Shown here piece by piece: positions 1 through 9,087 of a DNA stretch of 60,948 bases; the first letter of the stretch is position 1, and each line of letters starts with the position of its first letter. The notes under the pieces are model-generated. The model had not been told where the DNA came from, made no database searches, and saw only the letters and a program-made list of their open reading frames with translations. This DNA comes from Planctomycetota bacterium. Lineage in GTDB: Bacteria; Planctomycetota; Phycisphaerae; Phycisphaerales; UBA1924. The stretch is from NCBI GenBank assembly GCA_018242605.1, contig JAFEBP010000021.1:1-60948 (forward strand), read 5' to 3'. A program made the translations under genes and the position numbers.

Positions 1-1
1 C

Positions 2-1249
2 GCCGATCCGCCCCCGCCCACCGAGGACCAGCGCCGCAACCTCGACCTCACCGACTCCACCGACATCGAAGACCTGCTCATCAGCCTCGACGAACTCCCC
101 AACCCCGCCCTCATCATCGTCGACACCATCGGCGCCCACCTCGGCGACAAGGACGCGGCGTCCAACAAAGCCGTCCGCAAAGCCCTCGACACCCTGGCCA
201 CCATCGCCCGCACCCGCAACATCGCCATCCTGGTCCTCTGCCACCTCAGCAAAACCCACCGCAGCGCCGCCGTCCACCGCGCTGCCGGTTCTCTCTACCT
301 TGCCTCCGTCGCCCGCTCCATGCTCACCATCGAACGCAACACCATGCTCCCCGAGCACCCGGCGACTCACTTCCTCATCCCCATCAAATCCAACTTCACC
401 GCCCTGACTCACGCGATCCCCTTCTCATTCACCAGCCCATCGCAGAGAACTCAACACACGCAGCCCGCGCCGCCAACGCCAACCCCGCACTCCCTCTCCA
501 CCGCCGCCGCGGTCACCGCTCCCTCTTCCTCCGCAACCACTCCACCCGCCCCCGCTCCCTCCACTCCCCATTTCCCCATTTCCGAATTTCAACTTTCCCC
601 ATTTCCCTCCTCCCCCTTTCCCGCCCTCTCCTTCTTCCCCGCCCTCGACCTCAACCTCCTCTCCCCGCAAGCCCAGAAGAACTCCCGCGTCTCCCAAGCC
701 GCGCAGTTCCTGACCCAAGCCCTCAGCGACGGCGCACCCCACCCCGTCCGTGAAATCCTCGACGGCGCAGTCAACGCCTACGGCTTCTCCCGCTGGGCCG
801 TCCACCAAGCCGCCAACCGCCTCAACCTCACCCGCGCGTGTACACCCAACACTCCCAACGACCCACCCAACTCAAGCAAGCGCAAGAACAAGTCCGGGGC
901 CAAGTCCAAGTCCAACTCCAAATCTAACTCCAACGCCAACGACTTCACCAAGCACCCCGCCTCCCCCTCCCGCCCCCCCTCCGCCCGCAACCACCGCCAC
1001 TGGACCTGGCAACTCCCCCAACCCCCCTCCCCGCCCACTACCAATAGCACCCCGGCCACCACTCCCCCCGCCTCTCCTACTCGCGCACGCACCACCAAAA
1101 CTTCATCGCCCCAACCTCCTCTCTCTCAGCCCACGCCCAACCCCGCCCCGCCTCTCCCAGCCCCGCTCGCCGCCTCCAAGCACTTCATCACAACCGCGCC
1201 CACCACCAAAACTTCATCGCACCCCCAACCTCCAACGTCCCACCCCTGA
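2..1249 (+). CDS. RepA/RecA-like AAA family ATPase, 5' end outside window
   Basis: The open frame enters from the left edge, so the start and the Walker A region are missing. The first ~110 visible residues hold the second half of a RecA-fold ATPase: a Walker B-like strand LIIVDTIGAHLGD, then an alternating region ending in ILVLCHLSK, and a segment SLYLASVARSMLTIERN. This order is typical of RepA-type hexameric helicases of plasmid or phage origin and of related AAA proteins. A small C-terminal winged-helix-like domain follows (SQAAQFLTQALSDGAPH through QAANRLNLTR), as in many of these proteins. The last ~140 residues are an extremely Pro/Thr/Ser-rich tail with internal repeats. Codons end mostly in C, unlike the G-ending codons of the genes to the right, which suggests a different origin. 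The family call is fairly firm; the biological role (replication or mobile element) is inferred. Confidence 0.7.
   Translation, partial: ADPPPPTEDQRRNLDLTDSTDIEDLLISLDELPNPALIIVDTIGAHLGDKDAASNKAVRKALDTLATIARTRNIAILVLCHLSKTHRSAAVHRAAGSLYLASVARSMLTIERNTMLPEHPATHFLIPIKSNFTALTHAIPFSFTSPSQRTQHTQPAPPTPTPHSLSTAAAVTAPSSSATTPPAPAPSTPHFPISEFQLSPFPSSPFPALSFFPALDLNLLSPQAQKNSRVSQAAQFLTQALSDGAPHPVREILDGAVNAYGFSRWAVHQAANRLNLTRACTPNTPNDPPNSSKRKNKSGAKSKSNSKSNSNANDFTKHPASPSRPPSARNHRHWTWQLPQPPSPPTTNSTPATTPPASPTRARTTKTSSPQPPLSQPTPNPAPPLPAPLAASKHFITTAPTTKTSSHPQPPTSHP
1090..1220. repeat. 20-bp direct repeat pair in the tail of the AAA ATPase gene
   Basis: The 20-mer CACCACCAAAACTTCATCGC occurs at 1090-1109 and again at 1201-1220. 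Both copies are followed by a CCCAACCTCC-like stretch. The spacing is 111 bp, so the copies are in frame and encode the same TTKTSS peptide twice. This suggests slippage or duplication in the low-complexity tail. Confidence 0.75.
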
Positions 1250-1513
1250 TCTCTCATCTCCAGCCTCTTGAATCTGGACTCTTGAATCTGGCCTCTCCTC
1301 CTCTGAACTCTGAAATCTCAAATCCTGAAATTTGAAATCTCTCCTCCCCCCGCCTCCGCTCCGCGCCATCCCGGTCTTCACTGCGCAGAGCCTTCGTTCA
1401 GACCGGGCGTCGGGCGATCTGCGCATCCAACGTCTTCACACGTTCGGCATCGAAGTTTTTTACGGCTCTGGGTCGGGGCCTGCGTCTTTTCGTGTGGCTC
1501 GCTACGCTGTCGG
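1250..1513. other. Intergenic region with AT-rich short repeats
   Basis: This stretch separates the AAA ATPase from the S9 peptidase gene. Its first ~95 bp are unusually A/T-rich and repetitive: a 14-bp unit CTCTTGAATCTGGA is present twice in tandem (1265-1292), followed by degenerate TGAAAT/GAAATCT units to about 1345. No coding region, RNA gene or clear promoter could be supported. Confidence 0.5.
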
Positions 1514-3775
1514 ATGCTCTCCCCGCACCGTTGTTGCTGCGTTGTTGCCGTTGTGCTTGCTTCGCTTGCCGGTTGTCAGAGTGCGCCGCCGAAGCAGGCG
1601 CAGAGCCGACCTATGACCACACCCGCCCACACACAGGATGAGTTCCTCACGCAGTTCGCCGCGACGTATCGGTTTTCGCACGGGCGGCCCAAGTCGATCA
1701 CGGTGACGCCGGGGGGCGATGCGGTGTTGTTCCTGCGGTCCGGGCCGCGGTCGTTCGTGCAGGACCTGTACTGCTTCGACACGGCGACGGGCAAGGAGCG
1801 GGTGCTTTTGACGGCGGACCAGGTGCTGGGCGGGGGCGAGGAGAAGTTGACGGCGGAGGAGTTGGCGCGGCGGGAGCGGATGCGGATGTCTTCACGCGGC
1901 ATCGCTTCGTACCAACTCACGCAGGACGGGGCGAAAATTTTGGTGCCGCTCTCGGGCCGGTTGTTCGTGATCGACCGGGCGACGGGGGCCAAGCAGGAGC
2001 TCAGGAGCGAGGCGGGGTTCCCGATTGATCCGCGGTTCAGCGCGGACGGGTCGTTGCTGGCGTGTGTGCGCAACGGCGAGGTGTACGCGACGGATGTCGC
2101 CGCGGGAAGAGAGTGGAGGGTGACGAGCGGGGCCGGGGGCACGGTGAGCAACGGGCTGGCGGAGTTCGTGGCGCAGGAGGAGATGTCGCGGTTCCACGGG
2201 TTCTGGTTCTCGCCCGATGCGCGGACGATCCTGTATCAGCAGACGGACACGGCGGGGATGGAGATGTTCCACATCGCCGACCCGGTGAACCCGAACAAGG
2301 AGGCCGAGAGCTGGCCCTACCCGCGGGCCGGGCAGCGCAACGCGGCGGTGAAACTCGGCTTTGTGCCCGTCAACGGCGGGGAGACGACGTGGGTGCGGTG
2401 GGACAGCGAGAAGTACCCGTACGTGGCGACGGTGACGTGGGCGAAGAACGCGCCGCCGACGATTTTGGTGCAGAACAGGAATCAGACCGAGCAACTGCTG
2501 CTGGCGGTGGATGAAAAGACCGGGGCCACGACGACGCTGCTGCGCGAGGCCGACGACGCGTGGATCGACATCCACGAGAGCTGCCCCAGGTGGCTCGAGG
2601 ACGGGAGCGGGTTCCTGTGGGTGACGGATTGCTACGGCGGCAGCGCCGGCAAGGATTTTCTGCGGCTGGAGCTGCGCAACCGCGACGGCTCGTTCCGCAA
2701 GACGATCACGCCCGAGGGATTCCCGCTGTACGACCTGGACAGTTTCGACAAGCGCACGGGCAACGTGTACCTGCGGGCGTGCGCGGACCCGACGCGGCAG
2801 CAGGTGTGGCGGATGCCGATCTCCGGCGAGCCGCGGGAGCCGGTGCTGATTCTGGATGGAGACGGCGAGTACGACGCGACGTTCGGGGAATCGCACACGG
2901 TGTACGTTGAGTCGGCGAGCACGCGGGCGGGCGGGTTGTATTGGAAGGTGCGCACGAGCGACGAGCGGGTGCTGGGGGAGATCGGTTCGGTGGCGGAGAA
3001 GCCGCCGTTCGTGCCGGGGGTGGAGATCACGTCGGTGGGCGAGAGTCCCAGGTTTTACGCCGCGGTGGTGAAGCCGCGGGGCTTTGTGGCGGGGCGCAAG
3101 TACCCGGTGATCGTGCAGGTGTACGGCGGGCCGGGGTCGACGATGGTGCACGCGACGGGGATGGGTTATCTGCTGCAGCAGTGGCTGGCGGACCACGGGT
3201 TCATCGTGGTGAGCATCGACAACCGGGGCACGCCGCGGCGTGGGCGGGCGTGGGAGCGGGTGACGAAGAACAACCTGATCGACATCCCGCTGAAGGACCA
3301 GTGCGATGCGCTGCGGATGCTGGGCCAGAAGCACCCGGAGATGGACATGACCCGGGTGGGGATCACGGGGTGGAGTTTTGGCGGGTACTTCTCGGCGATG
3401 GCGGCGATGCGGCGGCCGGATGTGTTCAAGTGCGGCGTGGCGGGGGCGCCGGTGTGCGCGTGGGAGGATTACGACACGCACTACACGGAGCGGTACATGA
3501 GCCTGCCGCAGCAGAACCCCGAGGGGTACAAGGCTTCGAACGTGCTGACGTACTGCAAGGACCTGACGGTGCCGCTGCTGATCATTCACGGCACGGCGGA
3601 CGACAACGTGTACTTCATGCACAGCCTCAAGATGACGGGCGAGCTGTTCCGCAACGGGCGGGAGTTTGAGTTCCTGCCGCTGGCGGGGTTCACACACATG
3701 GTGCCCGACCCGGTGGTGATGCAGCGGCTGCAGGGGCGCGTGGCGGACTTCTTCTGCGAGAAACTGCGTCCGTGA
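1514..3775 (+). CDS. S9 family dipeptidyl peptidase IV-like serine peptidase, lipoprotein
   Basis: 753 residues, the usual size of a DPP IV-type prolyl peptidase. The N-terminus is a lipoprotein signal ending in the lipobox LAGC, so the enzyme is probably exported and lipid-anchored. A beta-propeller region follows, containing the paired glutamates of DPP IV in EFVAQEEMSRFHG, which bind the substrate amino terminus. The C-terminal alpha/beta-hydrolase domain shows the complete triad: Ser621 in GWSFGGY, Asp696 in HGTADDNV and His728 in FTHMV. The expected role is removal of N-terminal X-Pro or X-Ala dipeptides from peptides. The ATG at 1514 is chosen because it gives the full signal peptide; a later ATG at 1613 would remove it. 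It is not evidently in an operon with the genes on either side. Confidence 0.93.
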   Translation: MLSPHRCCCVVAVVLASLAGCQSAPPKQAQSRPMTTPAHTQDEFLTQFAATYRFSHGRPKSITVTPGGDAVLFLRSGPRSFVQDLYCFDTATGKERVLLTADQVLGGGEEKLTAEELARRERMRMSSRGIASYQLTQDGAKILVPLSGRLFVIDRATGAKQELRSEAGFPIDPRFSADGSLLACVRNGEVYATDVAAGREWRVTSGAGGTVSNGLAEFVAQEEMSRFHGFWFSPDARTILYQQTDTAGMEMFHIADPVNPNKEAESWPYPRAGQRNAAVKLGFVPVNGGETTWVRWDSEKYPYVATVTWAKNAPPTILVQNRNQTEQLLLAVDEKTGATTTLLREADDAWIDIHESCPRWLEDGSGFLWVTDCYGGSAGKDFLRLELRNRDGSFRKTITPEGFPLYDLDSFDKRTGNVYLRACADPTRQQVWRMPISGEPREPVLILDGDGEYDATFGESHTVYVESASTRAGGLYWKVRTSDERVLGEIGSVAEKPPFVPGVEITSVGESPRFYAAVVKPRGFVAGRKYPVIVQVYGGPGSTMVHATGMGYLLQQWLADHGFIVVSIDNRGTPRRGRAWERVTKNNLIDIPLKDQCDALRMLGQKHPEMDMTRVGITGWSFGGYFSAMAAMRRPDVFKCGVAGAPVCAWEDYDTHYTERYMSLPQQNPEGYKASNVLTYCKDLTVPLLIIHGTADDNVYFMHSLKMTGELFRNGREFEFLPLAGFTHMVPDPVVMQRLQGRVADFFCEKLRP

Positions 3776-3862
3776 AGGGGGTTGCAAGCGGCGCATCCGG
3801 GCGGGAATTTCCCGGCGGGGCCGCTCGTTCCCGCGGGGCCTCTTCCATAGACTTCATCACTC

Positions 3863-4789
3863 GTGCAGTTTTCCGAACGCCTCCAAGGCCTGCTTGATCG
3901 GCTGGCGACCTACCCGCTTTGGGAGGTCGCGCTGGAGTATGCGCTGATCTGGCTGGTGGTGCTGGCGATCTTCCGGTTCGTGCAGGGGACGCGCGCGGCG
4001 GGGGCGCTCAAGGGCTTTTTGCTGCTGCTGGTGCTGACGACCCTGGCCAGCCGCCTGCTGGCGGGCACGGGCTCGTTCCAGCGGCTGGGGCTGCTGTATG
4101 ACCGGTTCCTCGCGCTGGTGGCGATCGGGCTGATCGTGATCTTCCAGCCCGAACTGCGGCGGGCGTTGGTGCGGCTGGGCGAGACGCCGTTCCTGCGCGG
4201 CACGCCCAAGGACATCCGGTACGTGGTGGACGAAGTGTCCGCGGCGGCGGGGTACCTGGCGCGGGCGAAGTTCGGCGCGATCATCGCGATCGAACGGTCG
4301 ATCGGGCTGTCGGGGCTGGTGGAGGGCGGGACGATCATGAACGCGGAGCTGTCCGCGCGGCTGCTCCAGACGATCTTCTTTCCGGGGTCGGCGCTGCACG
4401 ATTTGGCGGTGATCGTGCGGGGGCGGACGATTTACGCCGCGGGAGCGCAGTTGCCGCTGGCGGAGCCCGAGGACATGCCCGAGGAGGGGCTGGGTTCGCG
4501 GCACCGCGCGGCGGTGGGGCTGGCCAAGGAGTGCGACGCGGTGGTGGTGGTGGTGAGCGAGGAGACGGGGGCGATCCGCATCGCGGAGCGCGGCAGGCTC
4601 TCGGACCGGATGAACGCGGCGGAACTGAAGGTGGAACTGGAAGCTCGACTCACCAAGGCGATGCGGCGGGCCCAGCAGGCCCGGGCCGCGGCGCCGGTGT
4701 CATACACGCCCGACCCCAACGACCCCAACGACGCGAGCATCTCCGGGCAGCCCGCGCTGACGGAGGATGCGCACCGATCGCCCGGCTGA
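3863..4789 (+). CDS. cdaA: Diadenylate cyclase CdaA (DacA)
   Basis: Membrane-bound enzyme that makes the second messenger cyclic di-AMP from two ATP. The first ~95 residues carry two to three hydrophobic segments, followed by a DisA_N/DAC domain with strong matches to CdaA such as IFQPELRRALVRLGE and VVSEETGAI. The RHR motif is intact (Arg213-His214-Arg215 in GSRHRAA). The other signature, normally DGA in HDGA, reads HDLA here (Asp180-Leu181-Ala182): the metal-binding Asp is kept but the Gly is replaced. The start is GTG. The next gene begins 20 bp after the stop and encodes the known partner CdaR (YbbR), the usual cdaA-cdaR operon. The 308-residue length is slightly longer than average because of a polar C-terminal tail. 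Confidence 0.93.
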   Translation: MQFSERLQGLLDRLATYPLWEVALEYALIWLVVLAIFRFVQGTRAAGALKGFLLLLVLTTLASRLLAGTGSFQRLGLLYDRFLALVAIGLIVIFQPELRRALVRLGETPFLRGTPKDIRYVVDEVSAAAGYLARAKFGAIIAIERSIGLSGLVEGGTIMNAELSARLLQTIFFPGSALHDLAVIVRGRTIYAAGAQLPLAEPEDMPEEGLGSRHRAAVGLAKECDAVVVVVSEETGAIRIAERGRLSDRMNAAELKVELEARLTKAMRRAQQARAAAPVSYTPDPNDPNDASISGQPALTEDAHRSPG

Positions 4790-4809
4790 CCGGTCAGATG
4801 TGATTCTTT

Positions 4810-5838
4810 ATGTGGCGCTTCATACGGACATTCCTGGCGGTGAGCATCGTGTCGGCCTTGATCTGGGTCTACGCGGAGGCGGAGAGTCTGCGCGGGGCGG
4901 AGGTGACGCCGGAGATCTACTTCACGGCGGACGCGGGGAGCGACCGGGTGATCGACGTGACGGAGGCGACCGAGGGCGGGAGCAACCGGGTGAAGGTGAC
5001 GGCGGACCTGGAAGGGTCCGCGGCGGCGATCGACGCGGTGGAGCGGTACCTGCGCAAGCCGGTGGCGTTCATTCCCGGCGCGAACGGGATACCCAAGGAG
5101 GCGGGTCAGCACACGATCAACCTGAGGGATGCGCTGCGGCAGTTGCCCGAGCTCAAGGCGCGGGGCATCACGATCAAGCGGGTGGAGCCGGGGACGGTGC
5201 GGGTGTTCGTGGACGAGATGGAGACGCGGACGGTGAAAGTGGCGGCGCAGGTGGCGGCCGATGCGCTGGACGGGGCGCCGGAACTGCGGCCGGCGACGAT
5301 CACGATCCGCCTGCCCAGGAGCGAGGCGGCGCTGCTGAGCCCCTCGAGCGTGGCGACGGTGGCGATCGGGCCTGACCTGCTGGATTCGCTCACGCCGGGG
5401 CGCAAGCAGACGCTGCCGGGGCTGCGGATCGTGCTGCCGGCGGAGATCCGGTCGAGCAACCATGCGCGGCCCGACCCGGCGGAGGCCGACGCGGTGGTGA
5501 CGCTGCGGGCGCAGACGCGGACGATCACGATCGCGAGCGTGCCGGTGCACCTGCGGTTGGCGCCGGCGGAGTTCGGCAAGTGGGACATCGAGATCCCCGA
5601 GCAGGACCGGTTTTTGACTGACGTGTCGCTGACGGGGCCCAGCGAGGCGATCCGGCAGATCGAGGACAAGACGGTGACGGTGATCGCGACGCTGCCGCTG
5701 TCGTTCGAGGAGTTGGAGCGGGCGATCCCGAGCAAGGAAGCGGTGTTCGCGGACCTGCCCGCGGGGGTGCGGGCGGAGGCGGCGGCGCGCACGGTGCGGC
5801 TGAAGATCGTGAAGCGCGAGGCGGAGAAGAAGCAGTAG
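4810..5838 (+). CDS. cdaR: YbbR-domain protein, CdaA regulator CdaR
   Basis: 342 residues. One N-terminal transmembrane helix (residues ~4-22, RTFLAVSIVSALIWVYAEAE) is followed by an extracytoplasmic region of YbbR-type beta domains. Proteins of this type bind CdaA in the membrane and tune c-di-AMP synthesis. The position directly after cdaA (20-bp gap, same strand) is the conserved arrangement and is the main support together with the topology. The repeated domains are divergent, as is usual in this family. The Lys/Glu-rich C-terminus ends in KREAEKKQ. Co-transcription with cdaA is expected. Confidence 0.85.
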   Translation: MWRFIRTFLAVSIVSALIWVYAEAESLRGAEVTPEIYFTADAGSDRVIDVTEATEGGSNRVKVTADLEGSAAAIDAVERYLRKPVAFIPGANGIPKEAGQHTINLRDALRQLPELKARGITIKRVEPGTVRVFVDEMETRTVKVAAQVAADALDGAPELRPATITIRLPRSEAALLSPSSVATVAIGPDLLDSLTPGRKQTLPGLRIVLPAEIRSSNHARPDPAEADAVVTLRAQTRTITIASVPVHLRLAPAEFGKWDIEIPEQDRFLTDVSLTGPSEAIRQIEDKTVTVIATLPLSFEELERAIPSKEAVFADLPAGVRAEAAARTVRLKIVKREAEKKQ

Positions 5839-5873
5839 GGACCCGGGGGCGTGCGGGCTTCTACTGTTGGCCC

Positions 5874-7796
5874 ATGCTCAAGCGAACAGCGGCGTTGGTG
5901 TGCACGTTGGCGGCCTGCGCGATCGGGCAGGATGCTTCGCCGGGGGTGCGGGTGATCCCGCAGCGGCCGCAGGGCACGGCGGGGGCGCCGGCGGGGGTGA
6001 AGAACCCGCCGAACATTGCGCAGAAGATCGTGGCGCGGAGCGGGGCGCTGCTGACGCTGCTGGACGAGCACGTGGACTTCCTGATGCGGGAGGACCCGCT
6101 GTGGGCGAGCCGGCGCGGGGACGAGCGGTTCAACGATCAGTTGCGGGACGAGTCGCCCGCGGCGTACGCGCGGCGGCTGGAGGAGATGCGGGCCCGCTTC
6201 GCGCGGCTCAAGGCGTTGGATCGCTCGGGGTTCACCGAGGAGGACGCGCTGGACGCGGACCTGCTGGAGTACGAGCTGACGCTGGCGATCGACGGGGCGG
6301 CGTTCTATCCGGAGCAGATGCCGGTCAACTCGCTGGACGGGCCGCACGTGACATGGCCGCAGATGTGCGACATGGTGCCGGTGCGCACGGCCAAGCAGCT
6401 GAGCGATTACGCGACGCGGCTGACGAAGGTGGGCGCCCTGGCGGACCAGTTGATCGAGCAGATGCGGGCCGGGCTGGCGGCGAAGCGGACGCCGCCGCGG
6501 GGCGTGCTGAAGAACGCGGTGGCGGGGTGCCTGGCGCAGTGCGGGGAGCAGATCGCGGCGGACCCGACGCAGAGTCCGTTCTACCGGCCGTTCCGTGCCG
6601 GGCCGGCGGATGCGCCGGCGGCGGTCAAGGCGCGCGAGGCGATCGGCGGGGTGATCGTTCCGGCGTACCGGAAGTTGGCGGCGTTTTTGAAGGATGAGTA
6701 CATCCCGGGGTGCGCGGAGGGGATCGCGTACAGCGAGGGCGTTGACGGGCCGGCGGCGTACGCGTACAAACTGCGGTTCTACACCACGACGCCGGCGGGC
6801 GTTGAGGATGTGCACAAGATCGGGCTGCGGGAGGTGGCGCGGCTGCGGGCGGAGATGATCGCGGGGATCGCGGAGACGGACTTTGCGCAGAAGAACTCGC
6901 TGTCGGGGGATGCGCTGCTGGGGGCGTTCCTGGAGTATCTGCGGACGGACCCGCGGTTCTACTTCACGAAGAGCGAAGAGATGATGGCGGGGTATCGGGA
7001 CATCGCCAAGCGGATCGACCCGGAGCTGCCGAAGCTGTTCCGGACGCTGCCGCGGAACACGTACGGGGTGCGGGAGATTCCGCGGTTCGCGGCGGCGACG
7101 AGCCCGGCGGCGTACTGCTACAACGGGTCGATCAGGTCGGGCGTTCCGGGCTACTTCATGGTGAACGCGTCGAACCTGAGCCAGCGGCCCAGGTACGGGA
7201 TGATCTCGCTGACGATGCACGAGGCGGTGCCGGGGCATCACTTCCAGTTGTCGATCGCGGATGAGTTGGACGCGGTGCACACGTTCCGAACGCTGACGTC
7301 GTACACGGCGTACGTGGAGGGGTGGGCGCTGTACTGCGAGAAGCTGGGGCTGGAGATGGACCCGGGCGCGGGGCTGCGGCGGATCGACGGGGGCGAGGGC
7401 AGGAGTTCGCGCGGGTTCTACGCGGATCCGTACGACAACTTCGGGCGGCTGTCGGACGAGATCTGGCGGGCGGCGCGGCTGGTGGTGGATACGGGGATGC
7501 ACGCCAAGGGGTGGACGCGCGAGCGGGCGGTCAAGTACATGCTGGACAACACGGCGGGGACGACGGTGGACATCGAGAGCGAGATTGATCGGTATATCTC
7601 GTGGCCGGGGCAGGCGTGCGCGTACAAGCTGGGAGAACTGTCGATCTCGGGGCTGCGGGCCAACGCCAGGCAGCGGCTGGGCGAGAACTTTGATCTGCGG
7701 GCGTTCCACGACGTGGTGCTGCCGGGCGGGGCGTTGCCGCTGCCGGTGCTGGAGAAGCGGGTGCTGCGGTGGACGGCGGCGCGCGAGAAGAAGTAG
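5874..7796 (+). CDS. DUF885 family putative metallopeptidase, exported
   Basis: 640 residues, the normal size for DUF885 (COG4805) proteins. The N-terminus (MLKRTAALVCTLAACAIG) is a signal sequence and could be a lipoprotein signal with lipobox LAAC. The family hallmark HEAVPGHHFQ is present, with His449, Glu450 and His455, and a downstream EGWALYCE supplies Glu482. These residues look like a zinc site of gluzincin type, although biochemical data on the family are sparse. It follows cdaR by 35 bp on the same strand and precedes the hydrolase gene by 25 bp, so these may be one transcript. The substrate is unknown; a peptidase role is inferred. Confidence 0.85.
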   Translation: MLKRTAALVCTLAACAIGQDASPGVRVIPQRPQGTAGAPAGVKNPPNIAQKIVARSGALLTLLDEHVDFLMREDPLWASRRGDERFNDQLRDESPAAYARRLEEMRARFARLKALDRSGFTEEDALDADLLEYELTLAIDGAAFYPEQMPVNSLDGPHVTWPQMCDMVPVRTAKQLSDYATRLTKVGALADQLIEQMRAGLAAKRTPPRGVLKNAVAGCLAQCGEQIAADPTQSPFYRPFRAGPADAPAAVKAREAIGGVIVPAYRKLAAFLKDEYIPGCAEGIAYSEGVDGPAAYAYKLRFYTTTPAGVEDVHKIGLREVARLRAEMIAGIAETDFAQKNSLSGDALLGAFLEYLRTDPRFYFTKSEEMMAGYRDIAKRIDPELPKLFRTLPRNTYGVREIPRFAAATSPAAYCYNGSIRSGVPGYFMVNASNLSQRPRYGMISLTMHEAVPGHHFQLSIADELDAVHTFRTLTSYTAYVEGWALYCEKLGLEMDPGAGLRRIDGGEGRSSRGFYADPYDNFGRLSDEIWRAARLVVDTGMHAKGWTRERAVKYMLDNTAGTTVDIESEIDRYISWPGQACAYKLGELSISGLRANARQRLGENFDLRAFHDVVLPGGALPLPVLEKRVLRWTAAREKK

Positions 7797-7821
7797 AACA
7801 GCGAATCGCGAAGGAGCGGAC

Positions 7822-9087
7822 ATGAGGCTGATGAAGCTTGGGTTGGCGGTGGTGATGGCGGGGGCGCCGTGGGCGATGGCGCAGGGCGTCGCGGCGGCTC
7901 CGGCGGTGGTGGCCGGGGTGGAGAAGCCGGCGTTTCCGAGGCCGTCACCGGGCGGGGAGGTGGCGGCGCCGGCGCTGCGCTGGCCAGCGCGGTTCGGGTT
8001 CAGCGGTCCGGGCGTGCAGGGGGTGTGCGTGGACGTGGAGTCGCAGTTCACGCCGGTGGCGGCGCGCGACGGGATGGGGTTTGTGGTGGACGAGCAGTTC
8101 GAGCCGGCGGTGACGCGGATCAGGGCCGCGGCGGGAGTGCAGGAGCCGGTGAGGGTGTCGCTGGAAGGTCCGGGTTCGTTCTGTTATCACCTGCCGCGGC
8201 AGGGGGGGAAGCAAGACCGCAACATCGCGGCGATGACGTTCAAGTTCGTGTCGGCGCGGGAGGTGGCGTCGGCGGAGGGTGAAAAGGCGCGGACGGTGGC
8301 GGTGGACCGGACGTGGTTCTGCCTGTACGAACCCGCGGCGGAGCCCAAGGGGGCGGTGCTGCTGATGCCGGGGATGATCGCCACGCCCCCGGGCACGCTC
8401 AACGCGATGACCCGGACGCTGCTGGCGGACGGGTGGGCGGTGCTGCGGATGCTGTCGCAGCCGGCGCGGTTCAACGAGGTGGCGGAGTTCAAGATTGATC
8501 CGGCGCAGGACCTGGCTGCGCAGATGAAGGGGATGGCGGCGCTGACGGATGAGCGGAGTGCCGAGGTGGCGTACGCGGCGCAGGCGGCGTGGCTGCACGT
8601 GGAAGAGGCGCGGCCGAAGTACACCGCTCTCTCGAAGGCGATCGTGGGGTTCTCCGCGGGGTCGCTCACGGCGCCGGTGGTGATCGCGCGCGATCCGGGG
8701 CGGTACAAGGCGCAGGTGCATGTGGGCGGCGGGGCGGACTTCTTCCTGATCGTCGAACACTGCGTGTTCAAGGGCGTGACGGGCGTGAGCATCGAGTGGG
8801 TCGGCGGTCGGCCGGACATTGAGACGTTCGAGCGGGCATCGGCGGCGTACCTGGCGTCAACGTGTCTGGACGGGTATCACCTCGCGGCGGACGCGGGGAA
8901 GGTGCCGGCGCTGATGTACATCGCGGAGAACGACGATGCGGTGCCCGCGGCGATGGGGAACCTGCTGTGGGAGCGGATGGGCAGGCCCGAGCGGGTGCTG
9001 CTGCCGGAACTGAATCACGCGGGGTTGTTCGTGGCGATGCAGCAGCACTTTGGGCATGTGCGGGAGTTTTTGGATGCGCATCGGTAG
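7822..9087 (+). CDS. Secreted alpha/beta-hydrolase
   Basis: 421 residues from the ATG at 7822, which is preceded by AAGGAG at 7811-7816; a longer in-frame start inside the DUF885 gene is rejected. An N-terminal signal peptide ends near WAMAQG. The core has an alpha/beta-hydrolase pattern: VLLMPGMIATPPG near the oxyanion region, the nucleophile elbow GFSAGS with Ser278, a probable acid in AENDDAVPA, and a C-terminal His in LNHAGLF. This supports an esterase, lipase or peptidase, but the substrate cannot be told. The last 93 bp occur again at 13805-13897 as an isolated remnant. Confidence 0.8.
   Translation: MRLMKLGLAVVMAGAPWAMAQGVAAAPAVVAGVEKPAFPRPSPGGEVAAPALRWPARFGFSGPGVQGVCVDVESQFTPVAARDGMGFVVDEQFEPAVTRIRAAAGVQEPVRVSLEGPGSFCYHLPRQGGKQDRNIAAMTFKFVSAREVASAEGEKARTVAVDRTWFCLYEPAAEPKGAVLLMPGMIATPPGTLNAMTRTLLADGWAVLRMLSQPARFNEVAEFKIDPAQDLAAQMKGMAALTDERSAEVAYAAQAAWLHVEEARPKYTALSKAIVGFSAGSLTAPVVIARDPGRYKAQVHVGGGADFFLIVEHCVFKGVTGVSIEWVGGRPDIETFERASAAYLASTCLDGYHLAADAGKVPALMYIAENDDAVPAAMGNLLWERMGRPERVLLPELNHAGLFVAMQQHFGHVREFLDAHR
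8995..9087 (+). repeat. Direct repeat copy A (3' end of hydrolase gene)
   Basis: This 93-bp stretch encodes the hydrolase C-terminus and recurs at 13805-13897 with four mismatches by eye (89/93), same orientation, offset 4810 bp. Weaker similarity continues past the stop (GGTGGG-CACG in both). The two copies bracket 9088-13804. Confidence 0.9.

Noticed and set aside
5106..8051. Long minus-strand open frame over the YbbR and DUF885 genes
   Set aside because: Arg/Pro/His-rich shadow with no domain; the plus-strand genes are clear.
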